This document shows positions 33,680-46,600 of a stretch of DNA of 64,000 bases, piece after piece. The translations under genes and the position numbers were made by a program. Source of the DNA: Crotalaria pallida (taxonomy: Eukaryota > Streptophyta > Magnoliopsida > Fabales > Fabaceae); the NCBI GenBank assembly GCA_037953625.1, contig CM075654.1, positions 46,135,001-46,199,000 of the forward strand, read 5' to 3'. The notes beneath the pieces were generated by a model that saw only the letters and a list, made by a program, of their open reading frames with translations, did no database searches and had not been told where the DNA came from. Position 1 is the first letter of the stretch. Every line of letters starts with the position of its first letter.

Positions 33680-35360
33680 ATGGGCTCTAACAATCCCTTT
33701 GGAGGTGAAGGCTCTTCAAAAAACCGTCCACCACTATTTAATGGTGATGGATATGCTTATTGGAAAGCTCGAATGAAAATTTTTATCGAAGCTATAGGTA
33801 TTGATATTTGGGATTCAATTGAAAATGGTCCTTTTATTCCTAGAAGAAAAATAGTAGAGGAAGTTGTAGAAGTCCCAAAGGCAAGTTGGAATGATGATAA
33901 TAAAGAGAGAGTTTCTTATGATTTAAAAGCCAAAAACATCATCCTTCTGCCCTATCTTATGATGAATTTTCCGAGTTTCACACGGCAAAAGTGCCAAACA
34001 AATGTGGGACATTCTTCAACTTACTCATGAGGGGACCAATGAGGTTAGACGAGCAAGACTAAATACACATATGCATGAATATGAGTTATTTCGCATGCTT
34101 CCAAATGGATCTATAAATGAGATGCGAAAGTGATTTACTCATATCATAAATCATCTTATTGCTCTTGGTAAAACTTTTCTAAATTCTGAAGTTATTAACA
34201 AAATGTTGAGATGTTTGAGCAGGGAATGACAACCAAAGGTGACAACCATTATGGAATCAAAGGACCTAGACACCATGGACATAGCAACACTCTTAGGCAA
34301 ACTTCAGGAACATGAGATGGAGCTCGAACGCTTAACGATGCATGAAGAGTCCGACAAAAAGAAGAACGGGATCTCACTTAAGGCCTCCACTAAGTCCTCT
34401 AAAGACTCCTTGGATAGTGACTCTAATTCAGATATGGATGAGGAAAGCTTTGGTCTCATGGTTAAAAAGGTCGGAAATTTTTTTAAAGATAAAAGAAATT
34501 TTAAAGATGAAAGGAAAGAGACCAAAGACTTCCATCATAAGAGCTCGAAAGATAAAATCAAATGTCATGAATGTGGTGAATCGGGGCACATAAGAGTGTA
34601 CTATCCAAAGCTGCAAAAGAAAGGCAGTGATGAAAGAAAGAAAGGCAAGGACCACAAACCGAAAAGAGCATACATTATTTGGGATGCACCCGAACAAAGT
34701 GAAAATTCAGAATCAAGTTCTTTAGATGATGAAGAGGAGGTGAACCTGTTCTTAATGGGAAAGTATGATATGGAAGCTTCGCCAAGCTCGGTGCTCGGCT
34801 CAACCGAGCAAAGAAAAGAGGTAACATCTGATACCGAATCTGATACTGAATCCGAACTCGATGATTATGAAGATTTATATAATTCTTATATTGAAATGCA
34901 ATCCGAGTCTAGAATTGAAAAAATGCATTGACATTTGAAAAGCAACAATGAATCTCTAGAACATACTATCACTTCCTTGAAAAATCAAAACTGTGAAAGT
35001 TAATCAAGTATGAGAAAGAAATTCAAAATTTGAAAACTACTCTTGCAACTTTTTTAAAAAGTGATAATATGTTAAATCAATTACTTGTTAAACAAAGAAA
35101 CAATTCAAACAAAACTGGTCTCGGCTACACATATGCCAAAAAGAAAATATTTAGAAAGGTCGGCTCATTTTCAAAAATAAATCATTTTAAATAGCCGACA
35201 TGTTTTTATTGCGGCATTCACGGACATACTCCAAATGAATGTAAAATAAGGCGATTTGGTGTGGCCAATGGCTCATATGTTTGGATTGTCAAGGGAGAAG
35301 ATCCCTACGCTAACCATCAGGGACCCAAAACCATTTGGGTACCCAAAATGAACAAGTAAT
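33680..35360 (+). pseudogene. Sirevirus Gag remnant
   Basis: Encodes the capsid/nucleocapsid protein. It starts MGSNNPFGGEGSS and reads FNGDGYAYWKARMKIFI, typical of Copia Gag; the frame breaks near 33985 and resumes at 34239-34931. The first zinc knuckle is CHECGESGHIRVYY (about 34562), where the last cysteine of CX2CX4HX4C is tyrosine. A second knuckle CFYCGIHGHTPNEC (about 35199-35240) is complete but follows in-frame stops. An acidic serine-rich region (34690-34900) separates them. It cannot make an intact Gag. Confidence 0.88.
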
Positions 35361-35373
35361 ATATGTTTTGTAG

Positions 35374-36519
35374 GTGTGCTTTCGAACAATGGAAAATTGG
35401 TGTTATCTGGACAGCGGATGTTCGAAGAACATGATAGGGGATAACCAACACTTTATTGAGCTTACTCCAAAAGAGAAAGGATATGTCACTTACGGAGACA
35501 ACAACAAAGGTAAGATTTTGGGCGAAGGTAAAATAGGAAATTCTTACAACTTGATTATCGAAAATGTTTTATACATTAAAGGATTAGAACACAATCTCTT
35601 TATCATTAGTCAACTTTGTGATATCGGTAATCATGTTGTTTTTACCTCCACACATTGTTTTATTAAAAGTGACAAAGACAATTCTATCAAATTTGTTGGA
35701 AAAAGATCAAACAATACTTATTTGGTAGATTTGAAGGAAATTTCTTCTTTGGTATCTACTTGCCGAGCTAGCAAAGAAAATGATACTTGGTTATGGCATC
35801 GCCGGACTGCTCACATAAATGTAAATCAATTAAAGAAACTTCAATCCAAAGACCTAGTAGTTGGTTTACCAAAGCTGAAATTTGATATAGAAGGTGTTTG
35901 CACTTCCTGTAAAAAGTGTAAACAAACTAAAAATAAATTTTCATCTAAAACGTTGGTTTCCACAACAAGGCCATTAGAATTGCTTCATATGGACTTGTTC
36001 GAACCATTGCAAGTAAAAATCTTTGGTGGAAACTATTATGCCTTAGTGATTGTTGTAGACTTTTCTAGATTTACTTGGACCTTGTTTTTAACTGTGAAAA
36101 GTGATACTTTCAAAAATTTTAAAGAGCTAGTCAAACGAATCCAAAACCAAGTAAACCAAAAAGTGATTGTTATCCGAACAGAACATGGCGACGAGTTCGA
36201 GAACCACAAATTTGATAAATTTTGTTCTAAGTTCAGCATTGAGCATCAATTTTATGCTCCAAGAACTCCCGAGCAAAACAGAGTTGTGGAACGGAAAAAC
36301 CGAGTACTTGAGGAACTTGTTCAGACTATGTTAAATGAATCTCAAGTACCACATTATTTTTGGGCAGATGCGGTTAATTCTGCTTGTTATGTTTTAAACC
36401 GAGTGTTAACTAGACCTATTTTAAAGAAAAGCCCTATGAACTTTACAAGGGTAGAAAACCAAATATATCTCATCTTCATGCTTTTGGATGCAAAGTTTTT
36501 ATTTTAAAAAATGGAAAAT
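35374..36519 (+). pseudogene. Sirevirus protease and integrase, interrupted by an insertion
   Basis: Open for 377 codons (to 36507). Protease motif WCYLDSGCSKNMIGD has an intact DSG catalytic triplet. The GAG-pre-integrase zinc region shows WLWHRRTAHIN and CTSCKKCKQ (HHCC). The integrase core has the first Asp in LLHMDLFEP. The second is changed: RTEHGDEF carries Glu where the catalytic Asp of the DDE triad is expected. The third residue, Glu in VVERKNR, is present, with Arg replacing the usual preceding Gly. A frameshift occurs near 36425, and the coding sequence is then cut by the LTR element at 36520 (AAAAT duplication at 36515-36519). It resumes at 49539. Confidence 0.92.
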
Positions 36520-39500
36520 TGTAACAACCCGATTTTCGTAAGCCAAAAATATTTACTTTTACTTATCAAAGTTACAAAAATTGAGGCCATATTTTTTTTT
36601 GTTGAAAACATTGTGAATGAGTTTTGAAAACGTTGTTGAAAAGTCCTCGGTGTTATCAACACCCTTTTTGAAAACCGAGTTGTTATTAAACTGTTATTTT
36701 CACAAAACATTTGCTTTCATGAAAGAACTTGGTTCAAAATCATTTTGACAATGTCTCACAAACTTTTCATGAATTAACTTTGAATGAAGATAGGCTCCAC
36801 AAATCAAATTAAAATATGGCTCGATTACATAAATGGCTCATGGCTTCGGTAATCCTTTAATCAAACAATCACCACAATCTAACTAGTCACACTACCTATA
36901 AACTACGCTAGTGAAAGCAATTGGATGAAGTTCCTTCTTCTTTCTGCGTCCTCTCTTTGCTCTCGGGGATGACGCCCTCCTTGCTAGTAGATTCCTGTTC
37001 CGCTCCATTGAGAGTGGTGGAGTCCCTCCGAACTCCCTACCGAATCTTCTCCTTGTAGTTCCTGTAGCCTCGTACAATAACCTCCATCCGATACTCCATC
37101 TGCCCGTTGAGATACCAGCAACACCGATATGCCAACGAACATGAGAGAGTAAGCATTTCGAACGACGGATCGTCGACGGTGTGGAATTACGATAGGCAAG
37201 ATACCGGGACCAAACAAACACACAATACAATATACAAGCATACCACAACCGAACATATTATTGACATCATTATCGTTATTATCTTACATTATTAGTATTG
37301 TTGTTATCCTCTTTCATTTCCTTCTTCTTTTCACATCTTATGAACATTCTTTCCTTCTCTCATTCGTTTCTATTTCACCACTGTATTTTCATAACCTCTG
37401 GTGATTGGGGAGTGTTAACATACCATCAAGTATTCATTTCAATCTCAGCGATCACACACGTCTACATCTCCTCGGTCATCCATCCAACCTAGTCGGAAGC
37501 AAACAGGAGTACAGGACCTTTACCACGCGGGCACGACAGCTGTCACAACACATAAATGGTCCCTGACCAGGAGGCCCAGCCTCAATAATATCAATTCATA
37601 ATAATCATGGCACACTGCCTCGCAGTGGCGAACACAATGCCCCGTTCTAGTCCCTCTCACTGTTCTCGATTTGCAATCTAGGGGGCGACAGTATGTTTCT
37701 AGTGGGCCCGTAGAACTTGCCACGGCATTAGACCCAGTCCCCACCACGTTAGTGCGCCACATGTGGAGTTCGTTCTGCCTAGAAACACACTCTAGACTTC
37801 TTGACGTTTCACCGTCATCGTCCTCCCGTAATGCAATCTCGTCCTAAGTATCCGCAGATACTTATCGTTTCTTCCTCTCCACTACTTCGCACTCTCATAC
37901 CTCACCGTGCATGTCTTTTAAAGTCTTTTAATCTTTTTAATTATCCTAAGGTCGGCCCATCCTTCGTGCAACCCTTCAATGAGTCCCGACCACTAACTTT
38001 CCACAATCTTTCTCTCACATATCTCACATAGCACAGAGCTGGGATCACATCACGATTTTTAATCTCATCTCTCAAACTTTTCAACATACTCCATTTCCCG
38101 CAATCATCTCATTTCGACATCTTTTCTCAAAACAATCTTTTCACAACTTTCTCAAATGCCATTTTATAAACTTTCACAAAACCTCATTTCACAAAGTTTT
38201 TAAAACCTCTTTTCATAGCCTTCCACTTCTTTTCAAAAACTTCTTTGAAAATACTTTTCATAATATTTCTCAGGACCTCTGTTCAAAACATTTTCAAAAG
38301 AACTTCTTTTCACAAACCTTTTCTAAAATTTCTTTTCACCATTTTCCACAAAATCTCTTTTCCAAAAATCTTTTCAAAAGCTCCTTTCAATGACCTTTTC
38401 AAAAACCCTTTTCAAAAACCATTATGTAAAAACCTTTTTCAAAAATAATATCTTTGCTGAGCGCTAATGGAGGAGCAAGCTCAACTCAACATTAGTCCCA
38501 GACTAAAACCAAAAACAAAGGAGCCCAACTCCACTCAATTCACGCCTTGTTCCAACAATCAACATCACTCTCCCCAGCTCTGGCTCATTCTCAACATTAT
38601 CATTCAATCTTTTCCCAATCTCAAATCTTTTATTTCCTTCTATTCTCTCTCATATCTTTCATCATTGTTTCTTTCATTTTCATTTTCTCATTCAGGACGT
38701 AACAGACGTCCTTCAACCGTTTACTTATCATAATCATCAGTGATAAACATTATTAAACATAATTAAATAAAGGCATACTATCAACACACAACATCACACA
38801 AGAGCATTGTGGTCTTTGTCACCTTCATATAAGCAACCACACAAAGCAAACAATTGCTGCTTATACTACTGACTCCAACCACTGAGTTCTGATCTTTGAG
38901 ATGATACGAAACGTCCTAATAAATCACCTAGCTACCACGGTGTCTTAGGAAAGCTTCTCTCTCACCTGGGGTCCAGCTATTTATTGCGTACCGTCACCTT
39001 GGATCCTCTGTGCTGCTGACTGCCCCAATCCCTTATCTTTAAGATTCCTCGTACTAAATAAAATACGCTTACGTTACTAATTTGTATTAAGAGAATCTTT
39101 TCTTAACTCAAACACGTTTCATTCCTCGTCGGAAAATTTAAAACATGATGGTTTTCTCAAAACAACTCCCACATTTTCTAACACTTTAATTTCTTTAAAA
39201 CCATTTGAAAACGTCTCATGAACTCTATTTAGAAATCAAGAAAACAATTTTAAATAACCCGAGACAACAAAGAAATGTTTCTCAAAAATTAATTTAATAA
39301 AACCCAAAAACAGCGTAGAACTCTCTTGATTTCAAATACTCTTTAATTTAACACCAACAACTTAAAACTTCAAGTTTTGTTATAAAACAACACTTAAACA
39401 ACCATGAACACATTCTCACAAACTCAAATACATCAAATCAAATTGGATTTAAAATGATTACATACACGGCCAACCACACACTTTGATCAAACAAGACACA

Positions 39501-42380
39501 TAAGCAATTAATCAAGTATTTAACTTAATCACAAACAAACATTCATTCTTAAACAAATATTTCACAAATCAAACATTTAATTCAAATTATTTAACACATA
39601 ACTACTTTCAAAAACATTTCACTTTTGTAAAACAAAAAAACTTAAGCATATCCAAATCCATAAACCGAAACTATACCCTCATCAAAGCAAGATTCATGCA
39701 TTGTCAAACACTCACACCAAATCATGGAATTATTTATTCTTTTTCCTAGCAAAACCGTGAGCTAAAACTTGGTAAACAGTCAAGCTTTAATTTATTTCTC
39801 TTAGCTTAAATCAAATCAAAAGTTATCCAAACATATATCAAATCTTCTCAACATAAGAGCATGGATTTAATTTCCATTAGACATGGCCGAATGTCGTTAA
39901 AGAAAACAATCCAAAGATCACAAATTTAAAACACATAAATCAACTTGGTTTATTCTATCTTCCTTTTCATACAACAAAATCATTTACTTTTCCTTTTTAT
40001 TTACAACCGTGAGCTTCACTTGAAGAAATTATTAAACTTTAATTTACCTTCTTAACTTAAGTCAATTTATTCAAGCAAGCATTACACGAAAAATCTCAAT
40101 TTCATACCAAAACCGAATGAAAACAAATAGTTACAACACAATTTCACCTAAATCCCTTTATCATGATTTTTCGAAACATACTCATTGCTCCAAGTCATTT
40201 CATGAGAAAAAGAACCCTATTCTCTTTGGGATGCATAGGCCGAACCTCATTTTGTCAAAACAAGGCTCTTGATCCATCATGCAAAACACAAGATTCCTAA
40301 ATCAAAAGAAATCAATATGCATGTGTCCTTTTTCATGGAGACAAAACATGATTTCCTAACTCTAGACCTAGACCGAGTGCACATCTTCATAAATCAAATT
40401 AAAAATTATTTTTCCAAAACATGTTTCCTTGATTCCCTTGTAAAACCGTGATGGTCTCTAAAGAAAATAAGAATCTTTTTACAAAACCACATGCATGTAC
40501 CTAAATCATGTAGATCAAGTCATCAAATCAAAAATTACAAATTACGTTGGATAGGAGAAGACCAAAACCGAGGTGACCTTAAAGAAATTCTAGTCTTTTT
40601 AGTTCAAACAACATGCATGTGTCAAAGATCAAATTAAAAAGCATCAATACCTAGTCTTTTAGATCATGGCCGAATCTCCTAGCTTAAGATCTAGTGTTTT
40701 ATTAGTTCTTTTACTCCTTAGAAATTCAAGATCAACGCATAAATAACACATGCAAACACACACACAAGCACTAGAGCCAACATCAAATCATCATTCAACA
40801 CCCAAGATCTTTAGGTTTCACATTTATTTAGAAAATCATCTCTTAGAAACATAATGGCTCACGGTTTAAGGAAGAAAATTTAACATACAAAGAGATTTTC
40901 TTTAAACTTCACAAGATTTTCATCAAGCCCTTAGATCTAGAAGATTTAGCTTGGAAAACTTTAAGATCTTTTATGAAAACTTTAAATGAGTTATGAAATC
41001 CGATAATTAGACGTTTATAAGTTCCTTCAAATTTTAAGAAATTAACATGCAAAGAGATACAACTTTAACTTTACAAGAATCTCAAAACTTTTTGGATTTT
41101 TAAGGTTTATGTTGAAAATCTTTAAGATCTTTCAAGAAGACCTCAAACGAGTTATAGGATCCGTTAGTTAGAAGTTTACAAGTTTCTTTGAGTTTTAGAA
41201 GTTCGTGATCAAAAATGAAACTTAGAAAATTAACATGCAAGAAAGAAAAGAAGGAAAAATTACAGGATCAAAGAAAAACTAAGCTATTACAATTTCCTTC
41301 CATGATCTTCGAACTACCCACCAATTCAAGGTCTTCTAGCTTCTATTGTCTTGGTTCTTCAAAGAGAGTTTTAGGTTTTGGTGTTGATCTCCCCTCCTTC
41401 TTCACTACTCTAACTCACGGCCTCTCTCTCTCTCTCTCTATGTGTTGAGAGCTTGATTTTGCTCTCAACAAATGTGTTTGGAGGGCGAAGGGGAAAGAAA
41501 GAAATGAAGGGTGTAAATGAGTAAAGGAAGTGACCAACACTTCACTCATTCGGTCCTTTATAGGCAAAGGCAAAGACATGAGGCTTTTCCTCATTTGCCT
41601 TGTGAAATTCGGCCAAGGGTGTGCAAATGGGAGGGGTAATTTTGGCAACTCAAAACTTTGCATGGGTGGAGTTTAACAAAGCCAAGGGGACAATATAGGA
41701 GACATTAGGCACTTAGGGGTTCTTAGGCTTTTGACTTGTGGGTTGATCTTTAGGGTTTTCATCCACTTAGTTAGGGTTTTGGTTGGGATTTGGTTCATTT
41801 AGTTAGAGCTTGGTTGCAACTTAGGAAATTCTAGGTTTCCACTTACCTACACACACGGCACACATATATATTCATGCATACACACACTTACACGTATCTC
41901 ACATACACATGTATACACCTACCATACTAACACATACATTCATGCATACACCATCATTTCTTTCTAATCAAATTTCACATAGTCCTAAACATACATACAT
42001 GTAAACCGTACATACACATATACTCACACATACGCATACTCATGCACACATAGACAAATAAATTATTCATGCATTATGATACACCAAAATATCAAACACA
42101 CATTTTTAGAAAATAAATCACCCTTTTTCATAAAATAATTTCTTGTTGAAGAATTCATCATTTCCTTAGAATCATTTTAGACACATCATCATTTCCAAAA
42201 ACTCAACAACAATAAAATTCATTACATTATTTTATGAAAAATCATTCTTTAAAATCATTTACTACTTTGAAAACGTGATTTAGGAAATCTATTTAAGAAA
42301 ATTACTCTTTCAAAACACTTTTCTTAAAATAAATCCCTTTAATATTTTGAATTACTACGAGGAATTTGCGGGGTGTTACA
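36520..42380 (-). repeat. 3' LTR of the LARD-like element
   Basis: 5861 bp. Contains a GC-richer segment (about 37500-37850), a pyrimidine-rich degenerate array of CTTTTCAAAAAC-type units (about 38110-38455), and a (TC)n run at about 41421-41439. The open frames here are short, occur on both strands, and look fortuitous rather than coding. Confidence 0.92.
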
Positions 42381-43676
42381 TTCTCCCCAACTTAAAGATT
42401 TCTCGTCCCCGAGAAATACATTGTGGATTGGGCGGCAGGGCACAAAATCCTTTCGTCACTTTGACTGTCATAAGAACACTCTTCTCTCGCTTCGTGGTTA
42501 TATTCCCTTTCGCTGGTCTGAATCACCTTGTCGTGCTCATTGTTTGTCGCTTTCAGACGAAGAAGTCACACTCATACCACCGCTTACGTATCGAGTCGGG
42601 TTAAGTCCATCGGACTAACCGAAGAAGATGCAGCTCCTTTAATTGATCGTCGTCACATAGGGTCCAACCATAGGTACGGACGTAGGGGAAAATCAAACAA
42701 ACAAATTTCAAACATCTCCGAAAGCATGGTATCTCTCCTAGGAATCCTCAAATATTTACTATTTTCTACAGTTTAGGTTCTTACTAACTCTCAATAATCA
42801 CTCTCCTCTTTATTTCTCCTTCTAAATCCTGGTTCTTCCTCTATCATTTCTCTAGCTTAAAGGGATTCCATCACTACTTAGGCTTACTTACTTCCTCAAA
42901 CAATCTCACTTTTCTTCGTAGATCTTTCCTAAACATCAATCAAGCCTATCAATTTCGCTGTCTAAACCTCTGATTATGGGGTCTAGCAATTCTTATCCTC
43001 AAACTTTCCTCAGAGTTTCCTCTAAGGGCCGGGAACATGCTCCTCTTTTCTTCCTTGTAGCTCCCCAACTTTGATCAGACTTACAACTAAGCTCACTATG
43101 ATCTTACACTCTTACTAAACTTCAACCATCCATCCATCCTTAGTCCTTCCATCCTATACTGTTCGGGTATCTATGACACTTCCAATTTCACGGGGCAAGC
43201 TAATGAATCTTGGAAAGGTTCGGTAAGGCTACGATTTGGTAGGGGCTTATGAAGGAAAGATTCAAATTTTAACAACAAGAACTGTTTTGTTGAGACAATT
43301 CAACAAACACAGGAATCCAGGTAGGATATACTATATTCTTAAAGGTACTAGCTATCCTTGTTAAAAAGGTACGCTAAGGGTAACAAACCTAAGGCTAACA
43401 GCTACTGATGAAACATCAAGGGGTATGGGGTCTCAGTCTTAGAATCTATTCACTTCCTACTTAGTCTACATTCCTCAGGCTACAATGTGAACAGGTTTCT
43501 TAAACTAACTCGGCCGATATTAAGCTACACACAAGCTCTTACACCTTAGAAAGAGGAAAACCTAAACTTATGTTCCTATTCTTGCACTAGCAAGCACACA
43601 TAGTCACACACACAAGCAAAGCATGTAAGCCCATGCTTAAGGCCACTAGGGATTACCATAAGCTCTGATACCATTC
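42381..43676 (-). other. Internal domain of the LARD-like element
   Basis: 1296 bp between the LTRs, with no reading frame above about 85 codons and no retroviral motif. The polypurine tract abuts 42381 and the primer-binding site lies at 43660-43673, both on the minus strand. What it does beyond priming and possibly packaging is unknown. Confidence 0.88.
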
Positions 43677-46600
43677 TGTAACAACCCGATTTTCGTAAGC
43701 CAAAAATATTTACTTTTACTTATCAAAGTTACAAAAATTGAGGCAATATTTTTTTTGTTGAAAACATTGTGAATGAGTTTTGAAAATGTTGTTGAAAAGT
43801 CCTCGGTGTTATCAACACCCTCTTTGAAAACCGAGTTGTTATTAAACTGTTCTTTTCACAAAACATTTGCTTTCATGAAAGAACTTGGTTCAAAATCATT
43901 TTGACAATGTCTCACAAACTTTTCATGAATTAACTTTGAATGAAGATAGGCTCCACAAATCAAATTAAAATAAGGCTCGATTACATAAATGGCTCATGGC
44001 TTCGGTAATCCTTTAATCAAACAATCACCACAATCTAACTAGTCACACTACCTATAAACTACCCTAGTGAAAGCAATTGGATGAAGTTCCTTCTTCTTTT
44101 TGCGTCCTCTCTTTGCTCTCGGGGATGACGCCCTCATTGCTAGTAGATTCCTGTTCCGCTCCATTGAGAGTGGTGGAGTCCCTCCGAACTCCCTACCGAA
44201 TCTTCTCCTTGTAGTTCCTGTAGCCTCGTACGATAACCTCCATCCGATACTCCATCTGCCCGTTGAGATACCAGCAACACCGATATGCCAACGAACAGGA
44301 GAGAGTAAGCATTCCGAACGACGGATCGTCGACGGTGTGGAATTACGATAGGCAAGATACCGGGACCAAACAAACACACAATACAATATACAAGCATACC
44401 ACAACCGAACATATTATTGACATCATTATCGTTATTATCTTACATTATTAGTATTGTTGTTATCCTCTTTCATTTCCTTCTTCTTTTCACATCTTATGAA
44501 CATTCTTTCCTTCTCTCATTCTTTTCTATTTCACCACTGTATTTTCATAACCTCTGGTGATTGGGGAGTGTTAACATACCATCAAGTATTCATTTCAATC
44601 TCAGCGATCACACACGTCTACATCTCCTCGGTCATCCATCCAACCTAGTCGGAAGCAAACAGGAGTACAGGACCTTTACCACGCGGGCACGACAGCTGTC
44701 ACAACACATAAATGGTCCCTGACCAGGAGGCCCAGCCTCAATAATATCAATTCATAATAATCATGGCACACTGCCTCGCAGTGGCGAACACAATGCCCCG
44801 TTCTAGTCCCTCTCACTGTTCTCGATTTGCAATCTAGGGGGCGACAGTATGTTTCTAGTGGGCCCGTAGAACTTGCCACGGCATTAGACCCAGTCCCCAC
44901 CACGTTAGTGCGCCACATGTGGAGTTCGTTCTGCCTAGAAACACACTCTAGACTTCTTGACGTTTCACCGTCATCGTCCTCCCGTAATGCAATCTCGTCC
45001 TAAGTATCCGCAGATACTTATCGTTTCTTCCTCTCCACTACTTCGCACTCTCATACCTCACCGTGCATGTCTTTTAAAGTCTTTTAATCTTTTTAATTAT
45101 CCTAAGGTCGGCCCATCCTTCGTGCAACCCTTCAATGAGTCCCGACCACTAACTTTGCACAATCTTTCTCTCACATATCTCACATAGCACAGAGCTGGGA
45201 TCACATCACGATTTTTAATCTCATCTCTCAAACTTTATCAACATACTCCATTTCCCGCAATCATCTCATTTCGACATCTTTTCTCAAAACAATCTTTTCA
45301 CAACTTTCTCAAATGCCATTTTATAAACTTTCACAAAACCTCATTTCACAAAGTTTTTAAAACCTCTTTTCATAGCCTTCCACTTCTTTTCAAAAACTTC
45401 TTTGAAAATACTTTTCATAATATTTCTCAGGACCTCTGTTCAAAACATTTTCAAAAGAACTTCTTTTCACAAACCTTTTCTAAAATTTCTTTTCACCATT
45501 TTCCACAAAATCTCTTTTCCAAAAATCTTTTCAAAAGCTCCTTTCAATGACCTTTTCAAAAACCCTTTTCAAAAACCATTATGTAAAAACCTTTTTCAAA
45601 AATAATATCTTTGCTGAGCGCTAATGGAGGAGCAAGCTCAACTCAACATTAGTCCCAGACTAAAACCAAAAACAAAGGAGCCCAACTCCACTCAATTCAC
45701 GCCTTGTTCCAACAATCAACATCACTCTCCCCAGCTCTGGCTCGTTCTCAACATTATCATTCAATCTTTTCCCAATCTCAAATCTTTTATTTCCTTCTAT
45801 TCTCTCTCATATCTTTCATCATTGTTTCTTTCATTTTCATTTTCTCATTCAGGACGTAACAGACGTCCTTCAACCGTTTACTTATCATAATCATCAGTGA
45901 TAAACATTATTAAACATAATTAAATAAAGGCATACTATCAACACACAACATCACACAAGAGCATTGTGGTCTTTGTCACCTTCATATAAGCAGCCACACA
46001 AAGCAAACAATTGCTGCTTATACTACTGACTCCAACCACTGAGTTCTGATCTTTGAGATGATACGAAACGTCCTAATAAATCACCTAGCTACCACGGTGT
46101 CTTAGGAAAGCTTCTCTCTCACCTGGGGTCCAGCTATTTATTGCGTACCGTCACCTTGGATCCTCTGTGCTGCTGACTGCCCCAATCCCTTATCTTTAAG
46201 ATTCCTCGTACTAAATAAAATACGCTTACGTTACTAATTTGTATTAAGAGAATCTTTTCTTAACTCAAACACGTTTCATTCCTCGTCGGAAAATTTAAAA
46301 CATGATGGTTTTCTCAAAACAACTCCCACATTTTCTAACACTTTAATTTCTTTAAAACCATTTGAAAACGTCTCATGAACTCTATTTAGAAATCAAGAAA
46401 ACAATTTTAAATAACCCGAGACAACAAAGAAATGTTTCTCAAAAATTAATTTAATAAAACCCAAAAACAGCGTAGAACTCTCTTGATTTCAAATACTCTT
46501 TAATTTAACACCAACAACTTAAAACTTCAAGTTTTGTTATAAAACAACACTTAAACAACCATGAACACATTCTCACAAACTCAAATACATCAAATCAAAT

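Noticed and set aside
36892..41663. Reading frames of 60-118 codons in the LARD-like LTR (for example 36892-37248 minus, 38467-38733 plus), repeated in the other LTR
   Set aside because: Their conservation only reflects the two LTRs being near-identical. They occur in overlapping frames on both strands and show no domain.
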